The notes: generated by a model from the letters alone, not told the origin. Shown: positions 52,660 to 62,858, counted from the first letter of the stretch. The stretch is DNA of 64,000 bases from Cupriavidus pauculus (GCF_022179805.1 NZ_BPUO01000004.1:248001-312000); one strand, 5' to 3'. Made by a program: numbers and translations.

Positions 52660-54339
52660 TCAGCGCTGCGCCGACTGATCCCCGCGTGCAAACACACGTT
52701 CACCGGCCACCCAGGTTTCCAGCACCTGGATCTTCCAGATATCGCCTGCCGGCACCTTGAACAGGTCGCGGTCCACCACGATGAAGTCGGCCCACTTGCC
52801 GGCTTCCAGCGATCCCAGCGTCTTTTCCTGATGCTCGGCGTAGGCGGCGTCCAGCGTGAAGGCGCGGAATGCCTGCGGCAGCGTCATCGCTTCCTCCGGG
52901 TGCCAGCCCTTGATCGGGCGGCCTTCGTGGTCGGTGCGCGTCACGGCGGCGTGCAGGCCGTAGAACGGGTTGGCCGATTCCACGGGGAAGTCGGAACCAC
53001 CGGCGATCACGGTGCCTTGCTTCAGGAACGTCTGCCAGGCGTAGGCGCCCTTGATGCGGTCATGGCCGATGCGGTCTTCGGCCATGTTCATGTCGCTGGT
53101 GGCGTGCGTCGGTTGCATCGACGCAATCAGGTCCAGCTTCTTGAAGCGCGGGATGTCCGGCATCGACACCACCTGCGCGTGCTCGATGCGGTTGCGCAGG
53201 TCGCGGCCGCCCACTTCCTTGTAGGCCACTTCCATGGCGTCCAGCACCTGGCGGTTGGTCTTGTCGCCGATGGCGTGCACGTTGACCTGATAGCCGGCCT
53301 TGATGGCGGTCTTCACGGCCGCCTGCATCGCGGCGTCGGTCATGAACAGCAGGCCGCTATGGGCGTGGTCGTCGGTGTAGGGCTCCATCAGGGCGGCGCC
53401 ACGGCTGCCCAGTGCGCCGTCGCCGTACAGCTTCACGGCGCGCAGGTAGTAGCGGTCGTTGCCATAGCCGATGACCGGGCCCTTGGCGGACAGTGCCTTG
53501 AAGTCGTCGCCGGTGTCGCGAATCATCGCGTAGATGCGCGTGGTCAGCTTGCCCTGGTCGGCGAACTCGCGATAGATGCGGTCGTCGGTCACGGTCACGC
53601 CGGCGTCGCCCACGGCGGTCAGGCCCAGCGCGTTCATGTGCGAGATGGCGGCAGCCAGCGCGGCGCGGCGGTCGTCGTCGGTGTACGGCGGGATGATGTC
53701 GTTGACCAGCGCCATGGCCTTGTCGACCAGCACGCCCGTCGGGTTGCCGTTGGCGTCGCGCTCGATGCGGCCGCCAGCGGGGTCCTTGGTGTCGCGCGTG
53801 ATGCCGGCCGCCTGCAGGGCCTTGGTGTTCAGCCACGCGGCATGGCCGTCCACGCGCACCAGGCGCGCGGGTCGATCCGACACGGCGGCGTCGAGTTCGG
53901 CGGCGGTCGGGAAGCGGCCCAGCTTCCAGTTCACCTGGTTCCAGCCATAGCCCAGCAGCCACTTGCGCTGCGTATTCTTCTGGCCGTAGGCGCGGATGAT
54001 GCCCTGGGCTTCCGCCAGGTCACGGGTGCCCGACAGCGAGATCTCGGTGGTCTTGAAGCCCAGGCGGAACACGTGGCCGTGGGCGTCGATCAGGCCCGGC
54101 AGCAGCGTCTTGCCCTGGCCGTCGACGCGCTTGGCCTCGGGATACTTGGCGCGCAGCGCGGCGGCGTCGCCGGTGGCCAGCACCTTGCCCTGGTCGAATA
54201 CCAGCCCGCTGAACGTGGCGAGCTTGTCGTTCTGCAGCGTGTAGCCCTGGACGGATTCCACCAGCGTCGGTGCGGCATGGGCCTGCAGCGCGGCCATGGC
54301 GGCCAGTGCCAGCAGGGTTGTGCGAATGGCTGTCTTCAA
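52660..54339 (-). CDS. Exported amidohydrolase (YtcJ-like, amidohydrolase family 3)
   Basis: A 559-residue metal-dependent hydrolase. Signal peptide about residues 1-23 (ending AHAA), then PGLIDAHGHVFRLG (metal HxH), VRVDGHAAWLNTKAL, VKLYGDGALGSRGA (the Lys position), NVHAIGDKTN, RIEHAQVV and GGSDFPVES, all in the expected order. The start is TTG at 54339, supported by AAGGAG 6 bases upstream. It follows the permease gene by 64 bases. The substrate may be an N-acyl or imide compound; not determinable. Confidence 0.9.
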   Translation of the reverse strand: MKTAIRTTLLALAAMAALQAHAAPTLVESVQGYTLQNDKLATFSGLVFDQGKVLATGDAAALRAKYPEAKRVDGQGKTLLPGLIDAHGHVFRLGFKTTEISLSGTRDLAEAQGIIRAYGQKNTQRKWLLGYGWNQVNWKLGRFPTAAELDAAVSDRPARLVRVDGHAAWLNTKALQAAGITRDTKDPAGGRIERDANGNPTGVLVDKAMALVNDIIPPYTDDDRRAALAAAISHMNALGLTAVGDAGVTVTDDRIYREFADQGKLTTRIYAMIRDTGDDFKALSAKGPVIGYGNDRYYLRAVKLYGDGALGSRGAALMEPYTDDHAHSGLLFMTDAAMQAAVKTAIKAGYQVNVHAIGDKTNRQVLDAMEVAYKEVGGRDLRNRIEHAQVVSMPDIPRFKKLDLIASMQPTHATSDMNMAEDRIGHDRIKGAYAWQTFLKQGTVIAGGSDFPVESANPFYGLHAAVTRTDHEGRPIKGWHPEEAMTLPQAFRAFTLDAAYAEHQEKTLGSLEAGKWADFIVVDRDLFKVPAGDIWKIQVLETWVAGERVFARGDQSAQR

Positions 54340-54403
54340 GGATGACTCCTTTTGCGTTGTGCGTGGTTTCTTGTTGTTGTGACGGCGCCTGGGAAGGGCG
54401 CCC

Positions 54404-55942
54404 TTATTCGCCGGCTGCCGTGGCGATGCCGCGCGCGGAGGCGTCGGCATTCGCTGGGGGCAGCGCGGGGAATTCCATGTCGGCGTAGCGCACGAAACGC
54501 GTCTTGCGTGCGATGCGATAGCCGAGCCAGATCAGCAGGAAGATCGGGATGCCCACATAGGTGGCCGTCACGGCCACCCAGTCGATCTTGCCATCGGTGA
54601 ATGCCTGGTAGTTCTGCCCCAGCGTGACGATCATGCACAGCGCGAACGCGAAGATCGGGCCGTATGGGAAGAACGGCGAGCGATAGGGCAGGCGGTTCAG
54701 GTCCAGGCCCTGCGCCACGAAGCCCCGGCGAAAGCGGTAGTGGCTGACGGCGATGCCGAGCCACGCGATGAAGCCGGTCATGCCCGACAGGTTCAGCAGC
54801 CACAGGTAGACCGCCTTGCTTTCGAACATCGATGTCAGGAAGCACAGCGCCCCGACGGCCGTGGTGGCCAGCAGCGCCATCATCGGCACGCCGTTGCGCG
54901 TGAGCTGCGCAAACACGCGCGGCGCGCGGCCTTCGGTGGCCAGGTTGTAGAGCATGCGGGTGGACGCATACATGCCAGAGTTGCCGGCCGACAGCACGGC
55001 GGTCAGGATCACCGCGTTCATGACGCCGGCCGCAAACGCCAGGCCCGCGTGGCGGAACACCAGCGTGAACGGGCTGACGCCCACGGTTTCCACATCGTTC
55101 TTGAGCAGGCTCGGATCGGTGTACGGAATCAGGATGCCGATGATCAGGATGGCCAGCACGTAGAACAGCAGGATGCGCCAGAACACCTGGCGTACGGCGC
55201 GCGGAATGGTCTTGGCCGGGTCGGCCGATTCGCCTGCCGCCACGCCGATCAGTTCGGTGCCCTGGAACGAGAAGCCCGCGATCATCGCCACGCCGATCAG
55301 CGCGGGCAGCCCGCCTACGAATGGCGCGTCGCCGGTGGTCAGGTTGGCCAGGCCATTCACGTGGGCAAAGTCGCCGCGCATGATGCCGAAGATCATCAGC
55401 GTGCCGATCACGATGAACGCGATCACGGTCACCACCTTGATCAGCGCGCACCAGTATTCGGCTTCGCCAAAGCCGCGCACCGAGATCGCGTTGAGCGCGA
55501 ACATCAGGCCCAGGAACAACGCGCTCCACAGCACGCCGGGCGTGTCGGGGAACCAGTACTGCATGACGAGTTGCGCGGCCGCCAGCTCCACGGCGATGGT
55601 CACGGCCCAGTTGTACCAGTAGTTCCAGCCCAGCGCGAAGCCGAAGCCTTCGTCCACGTAGCGCGCGCCGTAGGTGGCGAACGAACCCGATACCGGCATG
55701 TAGGCGGCAAGCTCGCCCAGGCTGGTCATCAGGAAGTAGACCATCGCGCCGATCAGGATGTAGGCCGCCAGCGCGCCGCCTGGGCCGGCCTGCGCAATCG
55801 TCGCGCCCGAGGCGACGAACAGCCCGGTGCCGATGGAGCCGCCAATCGCGATCATCGTGAGATGGCGTGCGCGCAAGGTGCGGCGCAGCCCGGGCGCGTG
55901 CGCGCCTTCTTTTGTATTCGAATGAGTGGACATATAAGACAT
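54404..55942 (-). CDS. Amino acid permease, APC superfamily (LysP-like)
   Basis: A 512-residue permease with twelve helices. The family signature IAIGGSIGTGLFVASGATI and GPGGALAAYILIGAMVYFLMTSLGELAAY occur in the N-terminal helices, and the amino acid permease pattern FSFQGTELIGVAAGES lies in the middle. Closest to the lysine-specific/aromatic permease group. Two ATGs are possible, 55942 and 55933; the first has a weak AAGGG site. It should be cotranscribed with the amidohydrolase downstream. Confidence 0.92.
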   Translation of the reverse strand: MSYMSTHSNTKEGAHAPGLRRTLRARHLTMIAIGGSIGTGLFVASGATIAQAGPGGALAAYILIGAMVYFLMTSLGELAAYMPVSGSFATYGARYVDEGFGFALGWNYWYNWAVTIAVELAAAQLVMQYWFPDTPGVLWSALFLGLMFALNAISVRGFGEAEYWCALIKVVTVIAFIVIGTLMIFGIMRGDFAHVNGLANLTTGDAPFVGGLPALIGVAMIAGFSFQGTELIGVAAGESADPAKTIPRAVRQVFWRILLFYVLAILIIGILIPYTDPSLLKNDVETVGVSPFTLVFRHAGLAFAAGVMNAVILTAVLSAGNSGMYASTRMLYNLATEGRAPRVFAQLTRNGVPMMALLATTAVGALCFLTSMFESKAVYLWLLNLSGMTGFIAWLGIAVSHYRFRRGFVAQGLDLNRLPYRSPFFPYGPIFAFALCMIVTLGQNYQAFTDGKIDWVAVTATYVGIPIFLLIWLGYRIARKTRFVRYADMEFPALPPANADASARGIATAAGE

Positions 55943-56076
55943 GCGTCCGGGCCCTTGTGAGGCCGCGGGCGGAGTTCGCCGGCCGTGGTCTCCTCTCCTG
56001 CCGGCCAGCATGATGGGCGGCATCATAAGAGAAAACAGGGGCCGGGAAAAGGCGGGAAATGCCGGAGCCGGCTGCT

Positions 56077-57126
56077 TCAGCGCAAGCTTCGTTCGATGCG
56101 GGCGACCAGATCATCCATCCAGTTGCGCAGCGCCGTGTCGGACATCACGAGCGCCGTGCTGCGCCAGAGCACGCGATACACACTGTTGCGATTGATCTTG
56201 ATCACGCGTGTCGGGTCGAGCCATGCATCGTTGGCGACAAGCAGCGCCAGCGTCTCCAGGCCGATCAGGATGGGCCACAGGCAGGCCAGCCGCAACCGGA
56301 TCGCGGTGCGCGGCAGTGCGAACGTGTACGCCATGGCTTCGCGGAAGTGGTCGAGCGCGATGCGCAGCAGTTCGTGCAGCGCCGGCCGAGCGCGTTGCGA
56401 ATTGGATGGATCGAGCAGCAACTGCACGGTCAGTCCATGACGATCGAGAACGTCGGTGGGCAGGTAGCAGCGGCCAATGCGCAGGTCCTTGCCGCAGTCG
56501 CGCAGCACGTTCACCATCTGCAGCGCCTTGCCGAAGCGCACGCCACGGCGCAGCATCGTGTCGACCGGCGCCTGCATCGTGCCGGGCAGATGCGCGTCGG
56601 TCATCGTGGTCCAGAATTCGCCGACGCAACCGGCCACCAGATAGGTGTACCGATCGAGGTCGGATAGCGCGGGCAGCGCGGCCACCTGGCCCGACCGTTC
56701 GTCGGGGAAGGTCTGCAGGTCGAACTCCATGCCCTCGGTCAGCGTGGTGACGATGCCTTGCACGGCGGTGCGGTCCGTGGCGGAAAGCTGCGCGAGCACG
56801 TCCAGCGCCGGGCCGATCGATTCGAGCAGCACCTTTTCGTCGGACACCGATTGCTGGCCGGCCACTTCCACGGCAAGCCGCTTCGCGAGCGTGCCGCCAT
56901 CGTCGGCGCCATTCACGCGCTGGCGCAGCGCCAGCAGCAGGTCGAGCCGCTGTGCGGGCGGGATCAGCGAGGTATCGGCAATCGTGTCGGCCGCGCGCGC
57001 CAGCAGATAGGCCAGGCCAACGGGATCGCGCATGCCTGCGGGCAGGATGCGCAGCGTCAGGTAGAACGAACGGGAAACGCCCTTGAGCAACGGGCCGAGC
57101 AGAAAGGCCCGGTTGGGGTTTGGCAT
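56077..57126 (-). CDS. Squalene/phytoene synthase family protein
   Basis: A 349-residue helical protein with the prenyl-diphosphate motifs of the trans-isoprenyl synthase fold: SRSFYLTLRILP at the start, DTIADT (first Asp-rich motif, about residue 47), and the second motif NVLRDCGKDLRIGRCYLP, in which the usual Glu of DxxED is Lys. It would condense two prenyl diphosphates. Hopanoid or carotenoid partner genes are not in the window, so its product is unknown. Confidence 0.88.
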   Translation of the reverse strand: MPNPNRAFLLGPLLKGVSRSFYLTLRILPAGMRDPVGLAYLLARAADTIADTSLIPPAQRLDLLLALRQRVNGADDGGTLAKRLAVEVAGQQSVSDEKVLLESIGPALDVLAQLSATDRTAVQGIVTTLTEGMEFDLQTFPDERSGQVAALPALSDLDRYTYLVAGCVGEFWTTMTDAHLPGTMQAPVDTMLRRGVRFGKALQMVNVLRDCGKDLRIGRCYLPTDVLDRHGLTVQLLLDPSNSQRARPALHELLRIALDHFREAMAYTFALPRTAIRLRLACLWPILIGLETLALLVANDAWLDPTRVIKINRNSVYRVLWRSTALVMSDTALRNWMDDLVARIERSLR

Positions 57127-57210
57127 GACACGGTTGACGGACGAATGGGACCGCGCATTGTACCTATTGGGTCAATCTGTGCCGCGATGCTGTGCTTCTC
57201 TTTCCCAGGG

Positions 57211-57245
57211 TTTGCGCCCCTCTCCCTCCGGGAGAGGGGCGCAAA
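57211..57245. repeat. Perfect 16-bp inverted repeat (palindromic element, single hairpin)
   Basis: TTTGCGCCCCTCTCCC (57211-57226) and its exact complement (57230-57245) with a 3-base loop; outer CCCAGG/CCTGGG adds a further stem. The core matches the other palindromic elements. It lies between the DUF899 stop and the squalene-synthase-like start. Confidence 0.85.
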
Positions 57246-57270
57246 AAACCTGGGTGAGAAGAAAAAGCTC

Positions 57271-57969
57271 TCAGTCGTACCTCAAACTCGGATACCAATC
57301 CCCGCGTCCCTCCGGCGTCGTATCCAGCAGCGTCCACAGCGGATCGGGATCCGGCGCACTACGCGGGTCCTGTCCCGGGTCCGACATCTTGTCGCTCATC
57401 TCCACGCTGTAGAAATGGCGGATCTTGCCGTCGCGCTTCGTGAACACGGTGTAGGCAGGGATGTCGGCATCCTCGGCGCTGACGTAGTCGCGCGTGAATG
57501 CACCATCGGTGTCGGCGTAGACCTTGAGCTGCGTCCAGCCGCGCGCGGCCTTGGCCGCCTTGAGCCGGTCGATTGGCGAGCGCGCCACCATGGCCAGCGC
57601 CACGCGCTGCTCGATGTCGGGCACCTTGCCTTCCCACGACGCCATCAGCGAGGTGCACATCGGGCAGGGCTTTTCTCGCTGCGGCCCGAACATGTAGCTG
57701 TAGACCACCAGCGTGTCCTTGTCGCCGAACAGGTCGGCCAGCGAAACCGGGCCGTTCTCGCCGGTGAATTGATAGGTTTTCTGCACTTCGCCGCCCGGGG
57801 GCAGCTCGCGCCGCATTTCCGCCACGCGCTCGATATGCCGGCGTAGTTCGATTTCCTCGGCCAGCAGCGCATTGCGGGCCTGGCGGTATGTGGCGTTCTC
57901 GTTAGGAAATTGGGCACGGTTGCGTTGGGCCAGTGCCTTGGCCGGGGTCAATGTGGACGATTGCGTCAT
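57271..57969 (-). CDS. DUF899 thioredoxin-like protein
   Basis: A 232-residue member of the DUF899 family, thought to have a thioredoxin fold: an N-terminal helix (ALLAEEIELRRHIERVAEMRRELPPG), YSYMFGPQREKPCPMCTSLM with a CxxC pair, and a C-terminal HFYSVEMSD region. AAGGAGG precedes ATG 57969. Function is unproven; a role in handling small thiols or dithiol exchange is possible. Confidence 0.85.
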   Translation of the reverse strand: MTQSSTLTPAKALAQRNRAQFPNENATYRQARNALLAEEIELRRHIERVAEMRRELPPGGEVQKTYQFTGENGPVSLADLFGDKDTLVVYSYMFGPQREKPCPMCTSLMASWEGKVPDIEQRVALAMVARSPIDRLKAAKAARGWTQLKVYADTDGAFTRDYVSAEDADIPAYTVFTKRDGKIRHFYSVEMSDKMSDPGQDPRSAPDPDPLWTLLDTTPEGRGDWYPSLRYD

Positions 57970-58177
57970 CGTCTTGCCTCCTTGATCCATGAATTCGTGG
58001 CGTGCGCGCCACGCTGGGGAAGACCCGCACCCGGCCGCAAAGCCCGGCATGGCGCGGCCGTCTGACCAGCATAGGCAAGGAACTGTCCACATACGCAACA
58101 CACCGGTTGCTGGGTCATTCCCATGTCATGCGCAGAAATGCATAATCTGTGGCATCTGGGCTTCAAGTGTTTATCTG

Positions 58178-58411
58178 ATGCACGTGACGATTCGAACCAC
58201 GACGATTCCCGGATCCCCCGACAGGGGCCCACTGCATCGGGCGGCGGTCTACCTCACTACCGAGGAAGATGCTTCGCCGCTGATGGTCAGTGCATGGAGT
58301 CAGCGTGAACCCGATGCTTTCCTGGCTGCGCAGCGCTGGGCGCGTGACCACCATTACATGGTGTCCAACCCCCGCAACGGCACGTACTACGGTGGCCGCA
58401 CCGCACGCTGA
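58178..58411 (+). CDS. Small hypothetical protein
   Basis: A 77-residue frame with no signal peptide and no recognised domain; its composition is that of a soluble protein. The ribosome site before ATG 58178 is weak. It ends 21 bases before the CDP-diacylglycerol diphosphatase gene, so it may be cotranscribed with it. Confidence 0.4.
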   Translation: MHVTIRTTTIPGSPDRGPLHRAAVYLTTEEDASPLMVSAWSQREPDAFLAAQRWARDHHYMVSNPRNGTYYGGRTAR

Positions 58412-58432
58412 CCCGCACGCCTGATTTCTGTA

Positions 58433-59200
58433 ATGAAACGACTGCTGTTGTGCTGTCTGGCCCTGGCTGTGTCCGGGCCGGCGCTTGCCGACGTTAGCCT
58501 GCTTGAACGCATCGTCGGCGGCTTCTCCCGCGACTCGCTCTGGCGCAATGTGCAGGAGCGGTGCCTGATACCTCCCACCCCCTCGCATGCTGATTGCGTG
58601 ATCGTCGATCGCGCGCAGGGCTTCGTGCTCTACAAGGACATGATCGGCGCGTCGCATTACCTGGTGATTCCCGACCAGGCCGTGGCCGGCGTGGACGATC
58701 CGCGCGTCTGGCAGGACGGACAGCGCAACGCGTGGGCCTTCGGCTGGCAGGCGCGCGACACCGTTGGCAAGGCCGTGGGGCATCCGCTACCGGACACGAT
58801 GCTGGGCCTGGCGATCAACGCCAGGACGTCGCGCAGCCAGGACCAGCTACACATTCACCTGGACTGCATCAGCGAACGCGCGCGCGATTTCCTGGCTTCC
58901 GGCGATATCGGCACGCAATGGCGTGATCTGAAGTTCAACGGCAAGCCGGTGCGCGCGAGGTTGATCCCGACCGAGCAGCCGTCGCTGTCCGTCAATCCGT
59001 TCAGCCTGGTCCGACAGGACGTAGGCGGCGATATCGGAGACCGTGGCGTCTTCCTGACCTACGTGAAGCCCGCCAGCGGTGCGGCCGGGTTTGTCGTGGT
59101 GGACGAGCCCGTGGACAAGGCCGCCGGCGGCAACGGCCACGCAAGCGACTTTCTGGACCGGGGCTGCAAGCTCGGCCGCGCGCTGGCGCCCGCACAGTAA
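58433..59200 (+). CDS. cdh: CDP-diacylglycerol diphosphatase-like protein
   Basis: A 255-residue protein with a signal peptide (about residues 1-19, ending ALA) and the Cdh-type region: SHADCVIVDRAQGFVLYKD, GASHYLVIPDQAVAGVDDP, and the HIT-like active site QDQLHIHLDCIS. It hydrolyses CDP-diacylglycerol to CMP and phosphatidate at the membrane. Length matches E. coli Cdh. Four mature cysteines may stabilise the exported domain. Confidence 0.88.
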   Translation: MKRLLLCCLALAVSGPALADVSLLERIVGGFSRDSLWRNVQERCLIPPTPSHADCVIVDRAQGFVLYKDMIGASHYLVIPDQAVAGVDDPRVWQDGQRNAWAFGWQARDTVGKAVGHPLPDTMLGLAINARTSRSQDQLHIHLDCISERARDFLASGDIGTQWRDLKFNGKPVRARLIPTEQPSLSVNPFSLVRQDVGGDIGDRGVFLTYVKPASGAAGFVVVDEPVDKAAGGNGHASDFLDRGCKLGRALAPAQ

Positions 59201-59354
59201 AGTGGCCGATTTTGCCAGGTGGAACCTCGCGGCGGCGGTGCGCGGTGATCGACCGCTTTATTAGTACGCGGCGGCCGTGGCGCGCGGTCCGGCCAGCTTC
59301 GCCGCGTAGAATGGGTGCCAAAACAGGGCAAGAGCCCCATCACGACGCGCACCC

Positions 59355-60626
59355 ATGAACACCCCGGCAACAGAACCGGCAGCAGACCGGCGTTCGCAGA
59401 CTCCCTCCGCCTTTGACGACAGCACCGCCGCGCGCGGCATTGCGCTGTTGACGTTCGCATTCATCCTGAGCCAATTCTACCGTAGCTGCCTGGCGGTGAT
59501 CGCCCCCGAGCTGCAGCACGACTTCGGCCTGTCGCCGGCTGGTTTCGGTGCGCTGTCTTCATGTTTCTTCCTGTCGTTCGCGGTGGCGCAGATGCCGGTG
59601 GGCATCGCGTTCGATCGCTTTGGCGTGGGGCGTCCCACCGCGTGGCTGCTCGGGATTGGTGCGGCATCTGCCGTCGGCTTCGTCATGGCGCCAAGCGGCG
59701 CGTGGGCCATGCTGGCGCAGATGGGCCTGGGGCTGGCGTGCGCACCGGTCTTCATGGGGCTGCTGCACTATGCGTCGGAGCAGCTCTCCGAACGGCAATA
59801 CATGCGTGTGGTGAGCCGCTCCAACGCCATGGGCATGATTGGCGCGCTGTGCGCCACCGCGCCGCTGGGCTGGTTCTCGCAGCATTTTGGCTGGCGCCCG
59901 GCGCTGGCGGTGTCCGCACTGTGCATGGTGGGTGCCTGCTATGGCGTATGGCGGCATGTCCGCGACAGCGGCCACGCGCAGGCGCGCCAGGCGCCGATGG
60001 GCGCGATGCTGGGCGAAAGCGTGCGACTGCTGGGCATGTGGCCACTGTGGACGCTGATTCCGCTGTGCGTGGCGATGGCGGCCGGAACAGGTTTCCGTAA
60101 CGCCTGGAGCGGACCGTACCTGGCCGATGTGTTCGGGCTGCAGGCGGGCACGCGCGGCGTGGCGCTGACGCTGCTGAGCCTGGCGGGGTTTGCCACGGCG
60201 TTCCTGCTGCCAGTGCTGGTCCGGCGTAATACGCTCAAGTCCACCATTGGCGGCTGGGCCTGCCTGTCGATGGCGGGCGGCGTCGCACTGACGATCTGGC
60301 CCGACGTGGGCGTGGTGCCCGGCGTGGGCATGATGGCGCTGCTGTCGACCATCGGCATGCTGCATCCGCTGGTGATGGCACAGGGCCGCGCGCTGATTCC
60401 GCCGGCCAAGCGCGGGCGCGGCCTGGGGCTGCTCAATACCTTCGTGTTCCTGGGATCGGCGCTGACGTCGTGGGGCTTCGGCCTGATCGCCAACGTCGGC
60501 CATCTGCGCGACTGGCCCGTGGCCAATACCTACTCGGCCATTTTCCTGTCAGCCGTGGTCGTGGTGGCGCTGTCGCTGCTGCCGTACTGGTTCAGTCCGA
60601 CCTCGGTGCCGGCACCTCGCAAATAA
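59355..60626 (+). CDS. MFS transporter
   Basis: A 423-residue major facilitator with twelve predicted helices. The N-terminal half has ILSQFYRSCLAVIAPELQHDFGLSP and the loop-2 motif GIAFDRFGVGRPTAWLLGIG, typical of MFS_1. It resembles the group of hexuronate/metabolite transporters, but the substrate cannot be predicted. It stands alone, with no regulator adjacent. Confidence 0.92.
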   Translation: MNTPATEPAADRRSQTPSAFDDSTAARGIALLTFAFILSQFYRSCLAVIAPELQHDFGLSPAGFGALSSCFFLSFAVAQMPVGIAFDRFGVGRPTAWLLGIGAASAVGFVMAPSGAWAMLAQMGLGLACAPVFMGLLHYASEQLSERQYMRVVSRSNAMGMIGALCATAPLGWFSQHFGWRPALAVSALCMVGACYGVWRHVRDSGHAQARQAPMGAMLGESVRLLGMWPLWTLIPLCVAMAAGTGFRNAWSGPYLADVFGLQAGTRGVALTLLSLAGFATAFLLPVLVRRNTLKSTIGGWACLSMAGGVALTIWPDVGVVPGVGMMALLSTIGMLHPLVMAQGRALIPPAKRGRGLGLLNTFVFLGSALTSWGFGLIANVGHLRDWPVANTYSAIFLSAVVVVALSLLPYWFSPTSVPAPRK

Positions 60627-60693
60627 GCCAACATTACAGTTTGCTTTCAATGCGGGCCCGCGCCCGCAATCCGCGTTTTCCCTAAGTTTTTCC

Positions 60694-60721
60694 TTAAGTT
60701 TCGTCTACGCATGACCGTTAG
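60694..60721 (+). promoter_or_regulatory. Sigma-28 (FliA)-like promoter of the second chemoreceptor
   Basis: TTAAGTTT (60694-60701), 12 bases, ACCGTTAG (60714-60721), 115 bases before the start. The -35 differs at one position from the E. coli FliA consensus and the layout equals that of the promoter at 25955-25982. Confidence 0.55.
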
Positions 60722-60836
60722 GTCTTCCAATGTCTGTTCATGCGTACATGGAGATGTGCGCTGACCGCAGGAGGAGCGGCCGGGCGCGACGCGCGACTTC
60801 GGCCTGCCACGAACCAATCGATCAGGTAGAAGAAAC

Positions 60837-62378
60837 ATGAAGAATCTTGGTATTGGTGTGCGCCTTGGCATTGGCTTTGGCGTGGTGTTGGTGTTGTCGA
60901 CGCTCATGACCGTGCTCGGCGTGGTGCGGCTGCAGGAAGTAGCGGGCCGCACGCACGCGATGATGCAGGAACCGCTGGCCAAGGAGCGTCTGGTCAGCGA
61001 CTGGTATCGGCTGATGTATGCCAGCGTGCGCCGCACCACGGCCGTGGCACGAAGCGCCGATCCGTCGCTGGGTTCGTTCTTCTCCGCGGAAACCGCTTAT
61101 TCGGTGAAGGCGATTGCCGAACTGCGCGACAAGATCGAGCCGCGTCTGTCCACGGACGAGGAAAAGGCGGCGTTCAAGAAGATCCAGGTGGTGCGCAACC
61201 CGTACAACGATTCGCGCGACAAGATCACCAAGCTCAAGGCCGAGGGCCAGACCGAAGAGGCGAACAAGGTGCTGGAGGCCGAGTTCGTGCCCGCCGGCGA
61301 CGCCTACCTGAGCGAAATCCAGAAGCTGCTGGACATCCAGCGCGCGGCGATCGATGCCACGGCCACCGAGATCAACAACATCTACGTCAGCGCCCGCAAC
61401 GGGCTGATCACGCTGGGCGTGATCGCGCTGGGTATCGGCGTGGCGTTTGCCTGGTGGCTGACTATCGGCATCACGCGTCCGCTGCACCGCGCCGTGGGCT
61501 TTGCCCGCACCGTGGCGGCCGGCGACCTGAGCAGCCGCATCGACGTGGACAGCAGCGACGAAACCGGCCAACTGCTGGGCGCGCTGCGCGAGATGAACGA
61601 CAACATCCTGGGCATCGTCAAGGAAGTGCGCAACGGTACCGAGGCCATCGCCACGGGCACCAGCCAGATTGCCGCCGGCAATACCGACCTGTCGCAGCGC
61701 ACCGAGGAACAGGCTTCGTCGCTGCAGGAAACCGCGTCGAGCATGGAAGAGCTGACCAGCATCGTGCGCCAGAACGCCGATAGTGCCAAGCAGGCCAGCG
61801 CGCTGGCCGTGAATGCGTCGGAAGTTGCTACGCAAGGTGGCGATGTGGTGGGCCAGGTGGTGCACACGATGGACGAGATCAATACGTCGTCGCGCAAAGT
61901 GGTGGACATCATCTCGGTGATCGAGGGCATTGCGTTCCAGACCAACATCCTGGCGCTGAATGCCGCCGTGGAAGCGGCGCGTGCCGGCGAGCAGGGCCGC
62001 GGTTTTGCCGTGGTGGCTGGCGAGGTGCGCAGCCTGGCGCAACGTAGTGCCACGGCCGCCAAGGAAATCAAGTCGCTGATCGGAGACTCGGCAGACCGCG
62101 TGGAGCGCGGCTCCGAACTGGTGGCGCAGGCTGGCCGCACGATGGAAGAGATTGTCGGCGCGGTGAAGCGCGTGACCGACATCATGGGCGAAATCAGCGC
62201 GGCCTCGGCCGAGCAGAGCGCCGGCATCGAGCAGGTGAACCAGGCCGTGACGCAGATGGACACCGTGACGCAGCAGAACGCCGCGCTGGTGGAACAGGCC
62301 GCCGCGGCCGCAGGCTCGCTCGAAGAGCAGGCCCAGCGGCTCAAGGAAGCCGTGGCGACGTTCCGCCTGGCTGCCTGA
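60837..62378 (+). CDS. Methyl-accepting chemotaxis protein with four-helix-bundle sensor
   Basis: A 513-residue chemoreceptor: first helix about residues 8-30, a periplasmic four-helix-bundle (4HB_MCP) domain of about 150 residues ([21 protein letters not shown]), second helix about 185-205, HAMP ([24 protein letters not shown]) and a signalling domain with the tip [20 protein letters not shown]. Signalling domains of the two receptors in this window are highly similar; the sensors differ. No CheR-binding pentapeptide at the C-terminus. Confidence 0.95.
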   Translation: MKNLGIGVRLGIGFGVVLVLSTLMTVLGVVRLQEVAGRTHAMMQEPLAKERLVSDWYRLMYASVRRTTAVARSADPSLGSFFSAETAYSVKAIAELRDKIEPRLSTDEEKAAFKKIQVVRNPYNDSRDKITKLKAEGQTEEANKVLEAEFVPAGDAYLSEIQKLLDIQRAAIDATATEINNIYVSARNGLITLGVIALGIGVAFAWWLTIGITRPLHRAVGFARTVAAGDLSSRIDVDSSDETGQLLGALREMNDNILGIVKEVRNGTEAIATGTSQIAAGNTDLSQRTEEQASSLQETASSMEELTSIVRQNADSAKQASALAVNASEVATQGGDVVGQVVHTMDEINTSSRKVVDIISVIEGIAFQTNILALNAAVEAARAGEQGRGFAVVAGEVRSLAQRSATAAKEIKSLIGDSADRVERGSELVAQAGRTMEEIVGAVKRVTDIMGEISAASAEQSAGIEQVNQAVTQMDTVTQQNAALVEQAAAAAGSLEEQAQRLKEAVATFRLAA

Positions 62379-62408
62379 GCGATCTGAAGCTTGCGGGCCG
62401 GCGGGGCG

Positions 62409-62858
62409 TTACTGCTTCGCCGGCTCGGTCTTGGGCGGCACGATCTTGCCGCTCACGTCGGAGCTGGTACGGTCCGTCTTGTGTTGCATCGACGGCATCA
62501 TGTTGCTGTTGAGGTGGTACATCACCCAGAGCGATCCGGTCAGGGTGATGACGACAAGCGTGAGTGTGAACATCAGCGACAGCATGTTCCAGCCGCCCTC
62601 CGACTTCGCGTTCATATGCAAGAAGAAGATCATATGGACGACGATCTGCACCGCGCCGATCAGCAGGATCACGATCGCCGTGGTCGACGACTTCTCGATC
62701 ACTCCCCCCATCACGAGCCAGAACGGAATCGCCGTCAGGAACACTGACAGCACGAAGCCGGTCAGGTAGCCGCCCAGCGTGGCGTGCGGGCCGATGTCCT
62801 CGTCATGATGGCCATGATCGTGGCCGTGCCCGTTCAGTGCATGGTCTTGTGCGCTCAT
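62409..62858 (-). CDS. cyoD: Cytochrome o ubiquinol oxidase subunit IV
   Basis: A 149-residue small subunit with a His-rich cytoplasmic N-terminus (GHGHDHGHHDED), three helices and the motif VQIVVHMIFFLHMN. It is longer than E. coli CyoD (109 residues) because of the N-terminal His-rich stretch and a C-terminal tail. It begins inside the CyoC stop (ATGA). Confidence 0.93.
   Translation of the reverse strand: MSAQDHALNGHGHDHGHHDEDIGPHATLGGYLTGFVLSVFLTAIPFWLVMGGVIEKSSTTAIVILLIGAVQIVVHMIFFLHMNAKSEGGWNMLSLMFTLTLVVITLTGSLWVMYHLNSNMMPSMQHKTDRTSSDVSGKIVPPKTEPAKQ

Noticed and set aside
52639..54345. 568-codon frame opposite the amidohydrolase
   Set aside because: Antisense shadow of a gene with intact metal motifs and a supported TTG start.
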